NCBI GenBank assembly: GCA_024687205.1
Contig: JAILES010000012.1
Location: forward strand, 1 to 64,000
Direction of reading: 5' to 3'
From: Lachnospiraceae bacterium
GTDB lineage: Bacteria; Bacillota; Clostridia; Lachnospirales; Lachnospiraceae
Length of the DNA: 64,000 nucleotides
Positions 8,852 to 17,349 of this stretch are shown piece after piece; position 1 is the stretch's first letter; the number at the start of each line of letters is the position of its first letter. The translations under genes and the position numbers were made by a program. Under the pieces are notes generated by a model, which made no database searches, was not told where the DNA came from, and saw nothing but the letters and a program-made list of their open reading frames with translations.

Positions 8852-10030
8852 ATGCAAAGTAAGGAAAGCAGAACAGGAATATTAAAACTGCTTCTTTTGG
8901 CCGTATTATGTGTTGCGGTCTTATTTGTGTTATTCCCGGGATTTATGTCTACTGCCGGTGAAGAAAACCGGGAAGGGGACGAGCAGGAGGAGGAAGAATC
9001 CTTAGGCCTGGCTGCGGGTGCCGGTGAAGTCATAGAACTTGACGGCGGCGGTGTTCTTTCTTATCAGAGTGTTGAATTCTCCGAAGATGTGAATATAAAC
9101 GAGGCGCTGGAATCGGACCTTCTGGTCTGTGCAGGGGCAGAGCGCGGTATCAACGAGGCTGCACAGAGTGCGGAGCCTCTTGATGAGCCGCCCAAATACT
9201 ACGGCTATTATAATCTGGGTGTTGCCAATGTAAGCAACCACCTTAACATACGTGAGAAGCCGGTGGACGGCAAGCTGGTGGGCAAGATGTCCAATCAGGA
9301 CGGCTGTGAGATACTGAGCGTTGAAGACGGCTGGGCTCATGTGAAATCAGGAAAGGTTGAAGGCTATGTCAGCATGGAATATCTGCTGGACGGAGCTGCC
9401 GCACTTGCAGTTGCCAATCAGGCCGCCAAGCCCATTGCCACCGTGACCACCGATGCACTGAGAGTCAGGGAACAGCCCAATACCGACTGCCCGGTGGTGA
9501 CTACCGTAGCAAAGGGTGAAGAGCTTGTTGCCGTAGAAGAGAGCAACGGCTGGGTGAAACTGGATCTGGACGGTGATGACGCCTATGTGTCGGCTGAATA
9601 TGTTAATATCGAAAAACGACTTTTCACGGCTATCACGATCACAGAGCTGCTGTATGGTGCAGGCGTATCGGATGTCAGGGTGGATCTCTGCGAATATGCA
9701 AAGCAGTTTATCGGAAACAGATATGTCTGGGGAGGTACCTCGCTTTCGAAGGGCGTGGACTGCTCCGGCTTTACCATGCAGATATATAAGAGATACGGCA
9801 TAAGTCTGCCTCATCATGCGGCTACCCAGGCAGGATACGGCAAGAAGATAAAGGCGTCCCAGTTGAAGCCCGGAGACCTGGTATTCTATGCAAAGGGCGG
9901 GCGTATCAATCACGTGGCTATCTATATCGGCAACGGGCAGGTGGTGCATGCTTCCTCACCGAAGACGGGTATCAAGATATCAAACTACAACTACCGCGCT
10001 CCGGCCAAGATGATATCGCTTCTGCCGTGA
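8852..10030 (+). CDS. SH3-domain C40 (NlpC/P60) cell-wall peptidase
   Basis: N-terminal signal/TM segment, two SH3b-like repeats (LNIREKPVDGKLVGK; LRVREQPNTDCPVVTTV), NlpC/P60 motif GNRYVWGGTSLSKGVDCSGFTMQIYKRYGISLPHHAATQ. Confidence 0.93.
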   Translation: MQSKESRTGILKLLLLAVLCVAVLFVLFPGFMSTAGEENREGDEQEEEESLGLAAGAGEVIELDGGGVLSYQSVEFSEDVNINEALESDLLVCAGAERGINEAAQSAEPLDEPPKYYGYYNLGVANVSNHLNIREKPVDGKLVGKMSNQDGCEILSVEDGWAHVKSGKVEGYVSMEYLLDGAAALAVANQAAKPIATVTTDALRVREQPNTDCPVVTTVAKGEELVAVEESNGWVKLDLDGDDAYVSAEYVNIEKRLFTAITITELLYGAGVSDVRVDLCEYAKQFIGNRYVWGGTSLSKGVDCSGFTMQIYKRYGISLPHHAATQAGYGKKIKASQLKPGDLVFYAKGGRINHVAIYIGNGQVVHASSPKTGIKISNYNYRAPAKMISLLP

Positions 10031-10037
10031 TTTAATA

Positions 10038-10066
10038 GTGCAAGATCACACAAAGTGTGATATAAT
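10038..10066 (+). promoter_or_regulatory. ppdK promoter region with palindromic operator candidate ATCACAC-AAA-GTGTGAT (10045-10061)
   Basis: Perfect 7-bp half-sites with 3-bp centre; TATAAT at 10061-10066 abuts the palindrome. Confidence 0.55.
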
Positions 10067-10115
10067 ATACTTTAGCGTGCTTTATTGCTGAAATAAGTTG
10101 AGAAGGAGGCCGAAA

Positions 10116-12746
10116 ATGGCAAAGAAATGGGTTTATCTTTTTAGTGAAGGTTCCGCTGACATGCGGGAATTACTTGGGGGTAAGGGAGCCAATCTCGCAG
10201 AGATGACCAACCTCGGATTACCGGTACCTCAGGGCTTCACCATCACAACGGAAGCCTGCACACAGTATTATGAGGACGGCAGACAGATCAATGATGAGAT
10301 CATGGCGCAGGTTAATGAGTATGTTGCAAAGCTTCAGGAGATCACAGGAAAGAAGTTCGGCGACAAGGAGAATCCGCTGCTGGTTTCGGTACGTTCGGGT
10401 GCAAGAGCTTCAATGCCCGGTATGATGGATACCATACTGAACCTGGGACTTAACGAAGATGTTGTGGCAGTACTTGCTGAGAAATCCCAGAATCCCCGCT
10501 GGGCATGGGACTGCTACAGACGTTTTATACAGATGTATTCCGATGTCGTTATGGAAGTCGGAAAGAAATATTTCGAACAGCTCATCGATAAGATGAAGAG
10601 CCGCAAGGGCGTTAAGCAGGACGTTGAGCTTGATGCCGATGATCTTAAGGAACTGGCAAATCAGTTCAAGGCAGAATACAAGAACAAGCTCGGTGAGGAT
10701 TTCCCTACGGATCCCCAGGTACAGCTGGTAGGCGCTATCAAAGCCGTATTCCGTTCTTGGGACAACCCCAGGGCTAACGTATACAGAAGAGACAACGATA
10801 TCCCTTATTCATGGGGAACAGCCGTAAACGTTCAGTCCATGGCTTTCGGTAACATGGGTGATGACTGCGGTACCGGTGTTGCTTTCACACGTAATCCCGC
10901 CAACGGCGAGAAGGGCCTCTTCGGTGAGTTCCTTACCAACGCCCAGGGCGAGGACGTGGTTGCAGGTGTACGTACACCCATGAAGATAGCCGAGATGGAA
11001 GAGAAATTCCCCGAGGCATTTGAGCAGTTCAAGGATGTATGCCAGAAACTCGAAGCACATTACCGTGATATGCAGGATATGGAGTTCACCGTTGAGCACG
11101 GAAGACTTTACATGCTGCAGACACGTAACGGAAAGAGAACAGCACAGGCTGCTCTTAAGATAGCTTGTGACCTCGTTGACGAAGGCATGAGAACAGAGGA
11201 AGAGGCAGTGGCTATGATCGAGCCCCGTAACCTCGATACCCTGCTTCATCCCACCTTTGACCAGAGTGCGATCGTACGTGCACGCCTTATAGGCAAGGCT
11301 CTCGGCGCAGCTCCCGGTGCTGCCTGCGGTAAGATCGTCTTCACCGCTGCAGACGCAGAAGACTGGGCTGCAAGAGGAGAGAAAGTCGTACTCGTTCGTC
11401 TCGAGACTTCACCCGAGGATATCACCGGTATGAAGGTATCACAGGGTATACTGACAGTCCGTGGCGGTATGACCAGCCATGCAGCCGTTGTTGCCCGTGG
11501 TATGGGTGCCTGCTGCGTATCAGGCTGCGGCGACATCATAATGGATGAAGAGAACAAGAAGTTCACTCTTGCCGGCAAGGAATACCATGAAGGTGATGTG
11601 ATCTCCTTCGACGGTACCACCGGTAATATATATGACGGTGCGGTTCCTACCGTGGACGCACAGATAGCAGGTGAGTTCGGACGCATCATGGCATGGGCTG
11701 ACAAGTATCGTACCCTTAAGGTACGTACCAATGCCGATACACCTCACGATGCAAAGAAGGCAAGAGAGCTCGGAGCAGAAGGTATCGGTCTCTGCCGTAC
11801 AGAGCATATGTTCTTCGATGAAGACAGGATCGAAGCTTTCCGTGAGATGATCGTTTCCGATACCGTTGAAGAAAGAGAAGCAGCACTTGAGAAGATCGAG
11901 CCCCTTCAGCAGGGCGACTTCGAGCAGCTCTTCGAAGCAATGGAAGGCAACCCTGTTACCATCCGTTTCCTGGATCCTCCTCTTCATGAGTTCGTACCCA
12001 GGACAGCAGAAGATATCGAGAAACTCGCTAAGGCTAAGGGCAAGACCGTTGAGCAGATCAAAGCACGCATCGAAAGCCTCGTAGAGTTCAACCCGATGAT
12101 GGGTCACCGTGGTATCCGTCTGGATGTCACCTATCCCGAGATCGCAAAGATGCAGACCATCGCAGTCATCCGTGCTGCAGTAAATACCAAGAAAAATCAT
12201 CCCGACTGGACCGTGGTTCCCGAGATAATGATCCCTCTTGTAGGTGATGCCAAGGAGCTCAAGTTCGTTAAGGATATCGTCGTAAAAGCAGCTGACGAAG
12301 AGCTGCAGGCACTCGGAAGCGACCTTAAGTACGAAGTAGGTACCATGATCGAGATCCCCCGTGCAGCACTTACTGCCGATACCATTGCAAAAGAAGCTGA
12401 ATTCTTCTGCTTCGGTACCAACGACCTCACCCAGATGACCTACGGCTTCTCACGTGATGATGCCGGCAAGTTCCTGCAGGCATACTACGAGAGAAAGATC
12501 TTCGAGAACGACCCGTTTGCACGTCTTGACCAGGACGGTGTCGGCGAACTCATGGATATGGCCATTAAGAAGGGCAAGAGCGTACGCCCCGATATCCACT
12601 GCGGTATCTGCGGCGAGCACGGCGGAGATCCTTCCTCCATCGAGTTCTGCCACCGTATCGGACTCGACTATGTATCCTGCTCTCCTTACCGCGTGCCCAT
12701 CGCAAGACTCGCGGCAGCACAGGCAGCTATTGCAAACAGAAAGTAA
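10116..12746 (+). CDS. ppdK: pyruvate, phosphate dikinase
   Basis: KGANLAEMTNLGLPVPQGFTITTEAC, GGMTSHAAVVARGMGACCVSGC, CGICGEHGGDPSSIEFCH; GAAGGAGG RBS upstream of ATG 10116. Confidence 0.98.
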   Translation: MAKKWVYLFSEGSADMRELLGGKGANLAEMTNLGLPVPQGFTITTEACTQYYEDGRQINDEIMAQVNEYVAKLQEITGKKFGDKENPLLVSVRSGARASMPGMMDTILNLGLNEDVVAVLAEKSQNPRWAWDCYRRFIQMYSDVVMEVGKKYFEQLIDKMKSRKGVKQDVELDADDLKELANQFKAEYKNKLGEDFPTDPQVQLVGAIKAVFRSWDNPRANVYRRDNDIPYSWGTAVNVQSMAFGNMGDDCGTGVAFTRNPANGEKGLFGEFLTNAQGEDVVAGVRTPMKIAEMEEKFPEAFEQFKDVCQKLEAHYRDMQDMEFTVEHGRLYMLQTRNGKRTAQAALKIACDLVDEGMRTEEEAVAMIEPRNLDTLLHPTFDQSAIVRARLIGKALGAAPGAACGKIVFTAADAEDWAARGEKVVLVRLETSPEDITGMKVSQGILTVRGGMTSHAAVVARGMGACCVSGCGDIIMDEENKKFTLAGKEYHEGDVISFDGTTGNIYDGAVPTVDAQIAGEFGRIMAWADKYRTLKVRTNADTPHDAKKARELGAEGIGLCRTEHMFFDEDRIEAFREMIVSDTVEEREAALEKIEPLQQGDFEQLFEAMEGNPVTIRFLDPPLHEFVPRTAEDIEKLAKAKGKTVEQIKARIESLVEFNPMMGHRGIRLDVTYPEIAKMQTIAVIRAAVNTKKNHPDWTVVPEIMIPLVGDAKELKFVKDIVVKAADEELQALGSDLKYEVGTMIEIPRAALTADTIAKEAEFFCFGTNDLTQMTYGFSRDDAGKFLQAYYERKIFENDPFARLDQDGVGELMDMAIKKGKSVRPDIHCGICGEHGGDPSSIEFCHRIGLDYVSCSPYRVPIARLAAAQAAIANRK

Positions 12747-12768
12747 TTTCACACGGGAATGTATCGAA

Positions 12769-12796
12769 CGGCAGGCTTAACAGCCTGCCGTTTTTT
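12769..12796 (+). terminator. intrinsic terminator after ppdK
   Basis: CGGCAGGCT-taac-AGCCTGCCG followed by TTTTTT. Confidence 0.9.
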
Positions 12797-12803
12797 ACGT
12801 ACG

Positions 12804-12987
12804 CTTCCCGCAGGGAGCAATAAAGCCGCGCCTGGCCGCTGCGCACTAAGTTTGGACTTCGCAGCAAAACGATCCTGCTTCTCGAAAACGTCTTCGCTTC
12901 GCGAAGATTTTCTCGAAGCGGATCTGCTGCTCGTCCTCACTAAGTGCTACGCTAAGGGCTACGGCTTTATTATGCCCCCTGCGGAAG
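12804..12987. repeat. structured GC-rich intergenic element, copy B (long inverted repeat)
   Basis: Arms CTTCCCGCAGGGAGCAATAAAGCCG (12804-12828) and CGGCTTTATTATGCCCCCTGCGGAAG (12962-12987) are imperfectly complementary, with nested inverted repeats inside. Core resembles copy A. Confidence 0.6.
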
Positions 12988-13039
12988 CTGACAGTAAAAA
13001 AGAGTTTAACCGGAGGCATATAGAGAATACGTGTTGTAT

Positions 13040-13068
13040 TTGAAAAAATGCAATAAGTGCTGTATAAT
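13040..13068 (+). promoter_or_regulatory. predicted promoter TTGAAA-N17-TATAAT
   Basis: Near-consensus hexamers and spacing upstream of the surface-protein gene. Confidence 0.65.
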
Positions 13069-13130
13069 ACTTTAGTCAATCAGAGAAACGTCCCGGTGAT
13101 CGCCGGTGATCGGAAATGGAGGAAGGCTTT

Positions 13131-16100
13131 ATGAAGTGCAAGATGAGAGGGAAAAAATATATTTTAAGGAGCATACTGTCATTGATACTGACGGCGGCTC
13201 TTCTTCTTGATATGGTTCCTTTTGTGCCGACGGGGCTGGAGGTAAGGGCGGATGGATATACAAGTGTAGGTTCATTTGATGCGTTGAATCAAGCTTTAAA
13301 CGGCACCGGAAATAAATATATAAAGCTGACAGCTGATATCACTGATACCCGGGAAGATGGGGTACTACAAATAGAAGCAGGAAAGCATGTTGATCTTGAT
13401 CTTAACGGACACAGACTGACGGTTGGTTGGATTACTATCATGGGGAGATTAACAATCAGTGATAAGACCGGGGCTCATAACGGAACAGTTAATTCACAAG
13501 GGATTAATTGTGGTGATGATTATGTGGTAAATCAAACAGAGGATAATAATCTGGTGCTGGAGAGTGGCATGTTAGATGTCGAAGCTGGTATTTCTGTTAT
13601 GAAAAACTGGAAGTTTTTAATGACCGGCGGGACTGTAAATGGAACAGTTATTAACTATGGAACATTTACCATGACCGAAGGGACCGTAAATACTCTGGAT
13701 TTTATGGTTGATAACGAAGGGATATTTACCATGTCAGGAGGTATGATCAGTACCGATAGCAGGAACGCAGTTCATGTTAATGGAAATAATGCTGTATTTA
13801 CTCTTTCCGGCGGCAAGATAAGCGGAAGCACAACTACAAACGAAGAAGGAGCTGTAACTGTAAGTAATGGTGCTAATTTTGTAATGGATGGCGGAAAAAT
13901 CTGTGATAGTAAATCCGGAGGCGTATATGTATATCACGCTACTTTTACTATGAATGACGGTGAAATCAGTGGTAATTCAAAGTCGATTGGGAGCGGTGGC
14001 GGAGTCTGTGCCGACGCGGATTCGTCATTTATAATGAACGGAGGTAAAATTGCAGGAAATATTGCTCCCGGAGGAGCGGGGGTTTATGCTTATAATTTTA
14101 CGATGAATGGCGGCAAAATATGCGGAAACAGCGCCGCAGGTGACGGCGGAGGAGTATTATGCGATAGTTTTAAAATGAACGGAGGTGAGATCACCGGTAA
14201 TACTGCCGGCGGAAACGGCGGCGGATTATATGGGAGATTCAACGGCATAAGCGGAAAGCCTGTAATAAAAGATAATGTAATAGGTGGAGCGTTCATTGAT
14301 GGTGTACTTACGGGCGGAACAGTGAATAACTGGTATGCTCTTAATACTGATGTCCATGTGACGGGAGCGCTAGCTGAGGGGGCATATATAGGGGCAACAA
14401 AGAATAATTTTATTGAGTGGACTAACGGGAAAATTGTAATGAAGGCTGCCGAGACCTATAACGGAGGTAAGCTTACACAGACTGATGTGGAAGCCATAGT
14501 CAGTGACAGCGGGGATTTTTTCATAGCTCTCAATGATGAAGGAAAGGGAGTATATATGGACGGTTACCCCGTAAGTTTTGACAGTGACGGGGGAAGCAGC
14601 GTTGCTAACCAGTATATCTTTATGGGTGGAAAGGCCGAAAGACCTGAGCGCCCTGTAAAAGAAAACAGCCTGTTTGAAAACTGGTATATGGCAGAAGACG
14701 GAGAACTTTCAGGAGATCCTTTTAATTTTGATACAGAGATTGAGGAACCCGTTACTCTCAAGGCTAAATGGGCAGAGGTTTCGGTAGAATTAGAAGATTG
14801 GACATATGGAGATGCAGCAAATACGCCTGTGATAAATAAACCCGAGGGAAGCGGTGAAGTAACATATACATACTATACTGATGAGAACTTAAGCGTAAAG
14901 ACTGTTTCAGATAACGGAGCCGAGGGCGGCATTCCGAAGAGGGCAGGAACATATTATCTGAAAGCTGAGATCGAAGAAAGCGATGATTACGGTCCGGGTA
15001 CTCTGGTAAAAGAATTTACCGTTAATCCCATAACTATTGGAATAGAGTGGAGCAATACCGCCTTTACCTATGACGGAAATGAGAAAAAGCCGACTGCAGC
15101 GGCGACCGGCTTACTTGAAGGAGATCAGTGTACACTTAACGTGGCAGGCGGCAGAGTTAATGCCAATGCAGAGGGTGAGCACTACACTGCGGGAGTGGAA
15201 TCGCTTTCCAATCATGATTATGCCCTGCCGGAGAGAGGCATCACTCAGGATTTCACCATAGCTAAGAGGGATGCAACAATAAAAGCTAAGGACCAGACCG
15301 TTACTGTAAACGGAAGCATCGAAAGCTCTGTAGCACAGGCAGAAATGAGCGGAGCGATTGAAGGAGATGTACTGAAAGAGATTAAGCTTACTGCCGACAG
15401 TACGGCTGTTGTTACCGATAAGGGCAGCATTACACCATCTGAAGCAAAGATAGTAAACGGAGAGATAGATGTAACTGCAAATTATAAGATAAGCTATGAG
15501 ACCGGTGTACTTAAGGTGATCAAGGGGGAAGAACCCCGGCCGGAGCCTGAACCCGAACCTGAACCGGTGATCGGAATACAGGTGATGTTTGATCCGGAGA
15601 GTATTTCCATGAACGCTGCCGGAGAGTACGAGGCTGTATACAGCGGCCGGGATATTAAGCCTGAAGTGATCGTAAAGAATAACGGGAAACTGCTGGTCAG
15701 GGATAGTGACTATACACTTAATTACAGTGAAAATGAAAACGCAGGTAACGCAAGTGTAGAAATAAAAGGCAAGGATATATTTACTTTTAAGGAAACACTT
15801 AAGTTTATGATATTGGCAAGGGATATCGCAGATGAGGACGTGAAGCTCGGAAATACGGTATTTAAGGCAGGAAATGATCCGGCACCCGTGTTAAGCTTTG
15901 CCGGAGAAGAACTTAAGTACGGCAGGGATTATACCGTAGCTGTCCAAGGTAATAAGGTGCATATTACGGGTAAGGGCAACTTCGCCGGTGAGAGGTATGC
16001 AGAGCTCACTGAGCTGGATGAAGAGGCATACAAGGCTTCCGCCATCAGGGTAAGTATGTCCAAGGTGAGCCGCGTATATAACGGTGAAGCCCACACACTC

Positions 16101-17063
16101 AGTGCATCGGAGCTGATCGTTAAGGATGCAAAGGGGACGCAGCTTACCGAAGGCCGTGATTATCTTGTGAGCTACTCGGATAATGTCAATGCGGGAACCG
16201 TAGAACTATGCGTAGTAGGCTGCGGAAGCTACAGCGGTAAGGTTATAAGGAGCTTCAAGATAACTCCCGATAAGAAAGCAAGCTTTACGGTTACGCTTGA
16301 TAAGAATGAATATGAATTTATCAAAACCGGTGTGAAACCTGAGCTCAGCGTAAAACTCAGCAATAAGGGGACGCTGCTTAAAGAAGGTGTGGACTACAAG
16401 GTAACGTTTTCCTCAAACAAGAAGGTGGGCAACGGAAAGTTTAAGCTTACATTCAAGGGAAACTACAAGGGCGCAAAGTATAAGGGATCCAATTCCTTCA
16501 AGATCGTTAAGGAAAAGGCTTCAGCAGAGAATACCACGGTCGTTGCCGGGGACATGATCTATAAGAAAAAAGCCAAGTATCAGCCCAAAGTCTATGTGAT
16601 AGTAAACGGTGAACTGCTCACAAAGTCAGATGTGAATGTAACATATTCCGAAAAGAAAAAGATAGAAGGACCTAAGGATAATCTGAATGTAACTGTCAAA
16701 TGTAAAGGTAAGAAATACGATAGCGCGAGTGCAGAAGTAAGCGTAAGTTATAACGTTGTAGCTGCTGAAGGAAAGACTGACATCAGCAAGGCGACGATCA
16801 AGCTTATGAAAAACAAAACGGTGGTTAAGAGCGTAGGCTATACGGGAAGGGAAATAGTCTTTGATCCAGCAGATAAGGATGCACCTCATTTAAGACTGAA
16901 GGTCGGAGTAACCCTGCTTTCCGATGAGGAAACCGCAGCAAACTTTGATGTATACTATGCGGACAATATTGAGGGCACAAAGATGACGGTGATACTGAAG
17001 GCGAAGAGTTCCTCAAAGTATGCAGGTGCAGTGAGCACTACGATCAAGATAGGGAAGCAGTAG
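13131..17063 (+). CDS. large secreted surface protein: GGxIxGN-type beta-helix repeats, Listeria-Bacteroides-like repeat, MBG-like domains
   Basis: Signal peptide MKCKMRGKKYILRSILSLILTAALLLDMVPF; repeated MNGGKI(C/A)GN motifs; YPVSFDSDGGSSVANQYIFMGGKAERPERP; DYTLNYSENENAGNASVEIKGK-type repeats; PEPEPEPEP linker. ATG 13131 has a GGAGGAAGG RBS. Confidence 0.85.
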   Translation: MKCKMRGKKYILRSILSLILTAALLLDMVPFVPTGLEVRADGYTSVGSFDALNQALNGTGNKYIKLTADITDTREDGVLQIEAGKHVDLDLNGHRLTVGWITIMGRLTISDKTGAHNGTVNSQGINCGDDYVVNQTEDNNLVLESGMLDVEAGISVMKNWKFLMTGGTVNGTVINYGTFTMTEGTVNTLDFMVDNEGIFTMSGGMISTDSRNAVHVNGNNAVFTLSGGKISGSTTTNEEGAVTVSNGANFVMDGGKICDSKSGGVYVYHATFTMNDGEISGNSKSIGSGGGVCADADSSFIMNGGKIAGNIAPGGAGVYAYNFTMNGGKICGNSAAGDGGGVLCDSFKMNGGEITGNTAGGNGGGLYGRFNGISGKPVIKDNVIGGAFIDGVLTGGTVNNWYALNTDVHVTGALAEGAYIGATKNNFIEWTNGKIVMKAAETYNGGKLTQTDVEAIVSDSGDFFIALNDEGKGVYMDGYPVSFDSDGGSSVANQYIFMGGKAERPERPVKENSLFENWYMAEDGELSGDPFNFDTEIEEPVTLKAKWAEVSVELEDWTYGDAANTPVINKPEGSGEVTYTYYTDENLSVKTVSDNGAEGGIPKRAGTYYLKAEIEESDDYGPGTLVKEFTVNPITIGIEWSNTAFTYDGNEKKPTAAATGLLEGDQCTLNVAGGRVNANAEGEHYTAGVESLSNHDYALPERGITQDFTIAKRDATIKAKDQTVTVNGSIESSVAQAEMSGAIEGDVLKEIKLTADSTAVVTDKGSITPSEAKIVNGEIDVTANYKISYETGVLKVIKGEEPRPEPEPEPEPVIGIQVMFDPESISMNAAGEYEAVYSGRDIKPEVIVKNNGKLLVRDSDYTLNYSENENAGNASVEIKGKDIFTFKETLKFMILARDIADEDVKLGNTVFKAGNDPAPVLSFAGEELKYGRDYTVAVQGNKVHITGKGNFAGERYAELTELDEEAYKASAIRVSMSKVSRVYNGEAHTLSASELIVKDAKGTQLTEGRDYLVSYSDNVNAGTVELCVVGCGSYSGKVIRSFKITPDKKASFTVTLDKNEYEFIKTGVKPELSVKLSNKGTLLKEGVDYKVTFSSNKKVGNGKFKLTFKGNYKGAKYKGSNSFKIVKEKASAENTTVVAGDMIYKKKAKYQPKVYVIVNGELLTKSDVNVTYSEKKKIEGPKDNLNVTVKCKGKKYDSASAEVSVSYNVVAAEGKTDISKATIKLMKNKTVVKSVGYTGREIVFDPADKDAPHLRLKVGVTLLSDEETAANFDVYYADNIEGTKMTVILKAKSSSKYAGAVSTTIKIGKQ

Positions 17064-17077
17064 GGAAGGAGATATGT

Positions 17078-17332
17078 ATGGGCTGGTTATTTAAAAGCAG
17101 GTATGAGACCGAACTGGACGGGATAGTGAACAAGATGGCAATGAACCTGTCCAATAATTATAAGGACAATGCCCAGTCGGACCTCAGAGATCTGATAGAG
17201 GTCTTTACGGAGTATAAGGAAAAAGGAGTGCTTAAGGACAAGACCATAGCACAATATGAGGATATAATCGAAACTTATAAGGTAAAACTTAAAGGATATG
17301 CACATAAAGACCAGAAACCGTTCTGGACTTAA
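17078..17332 (+). CDS. small uncharacterised protein (84 aa)
   Basis: ATG with GGAAGGAGAT RBS; helical, charged; 17 nt upstream of the MCP gene. Confidence 0.7.
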   Translation: MGWLFKSRYETELDGIVNKMAMNLSNNYKDNAQSDLRDLIEVFTEYKEKGVLKDKTIAQYEDIIETYKVKLKGYAHKDQKPFWT

Positions 17333-17349
17333 TTAAGGAGGAGAAGAAA

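Noticed and set aside
11520-12200. 226-aa antisense ORF in ppdK, plus other long antisense ORFs (23488-24243, 40590-41318, 46806-47537)
   Set aside because: All are inside well-conserved + strand genes with no independent coding evidence.
12759-13043. ORFs 12759-13043 (+) and 12749-12940 (-)
   Set aside because: They cover the ppdK terminator and the palindromic element; open frames in a hairpin-rich GC segment, no protein-like sequence.
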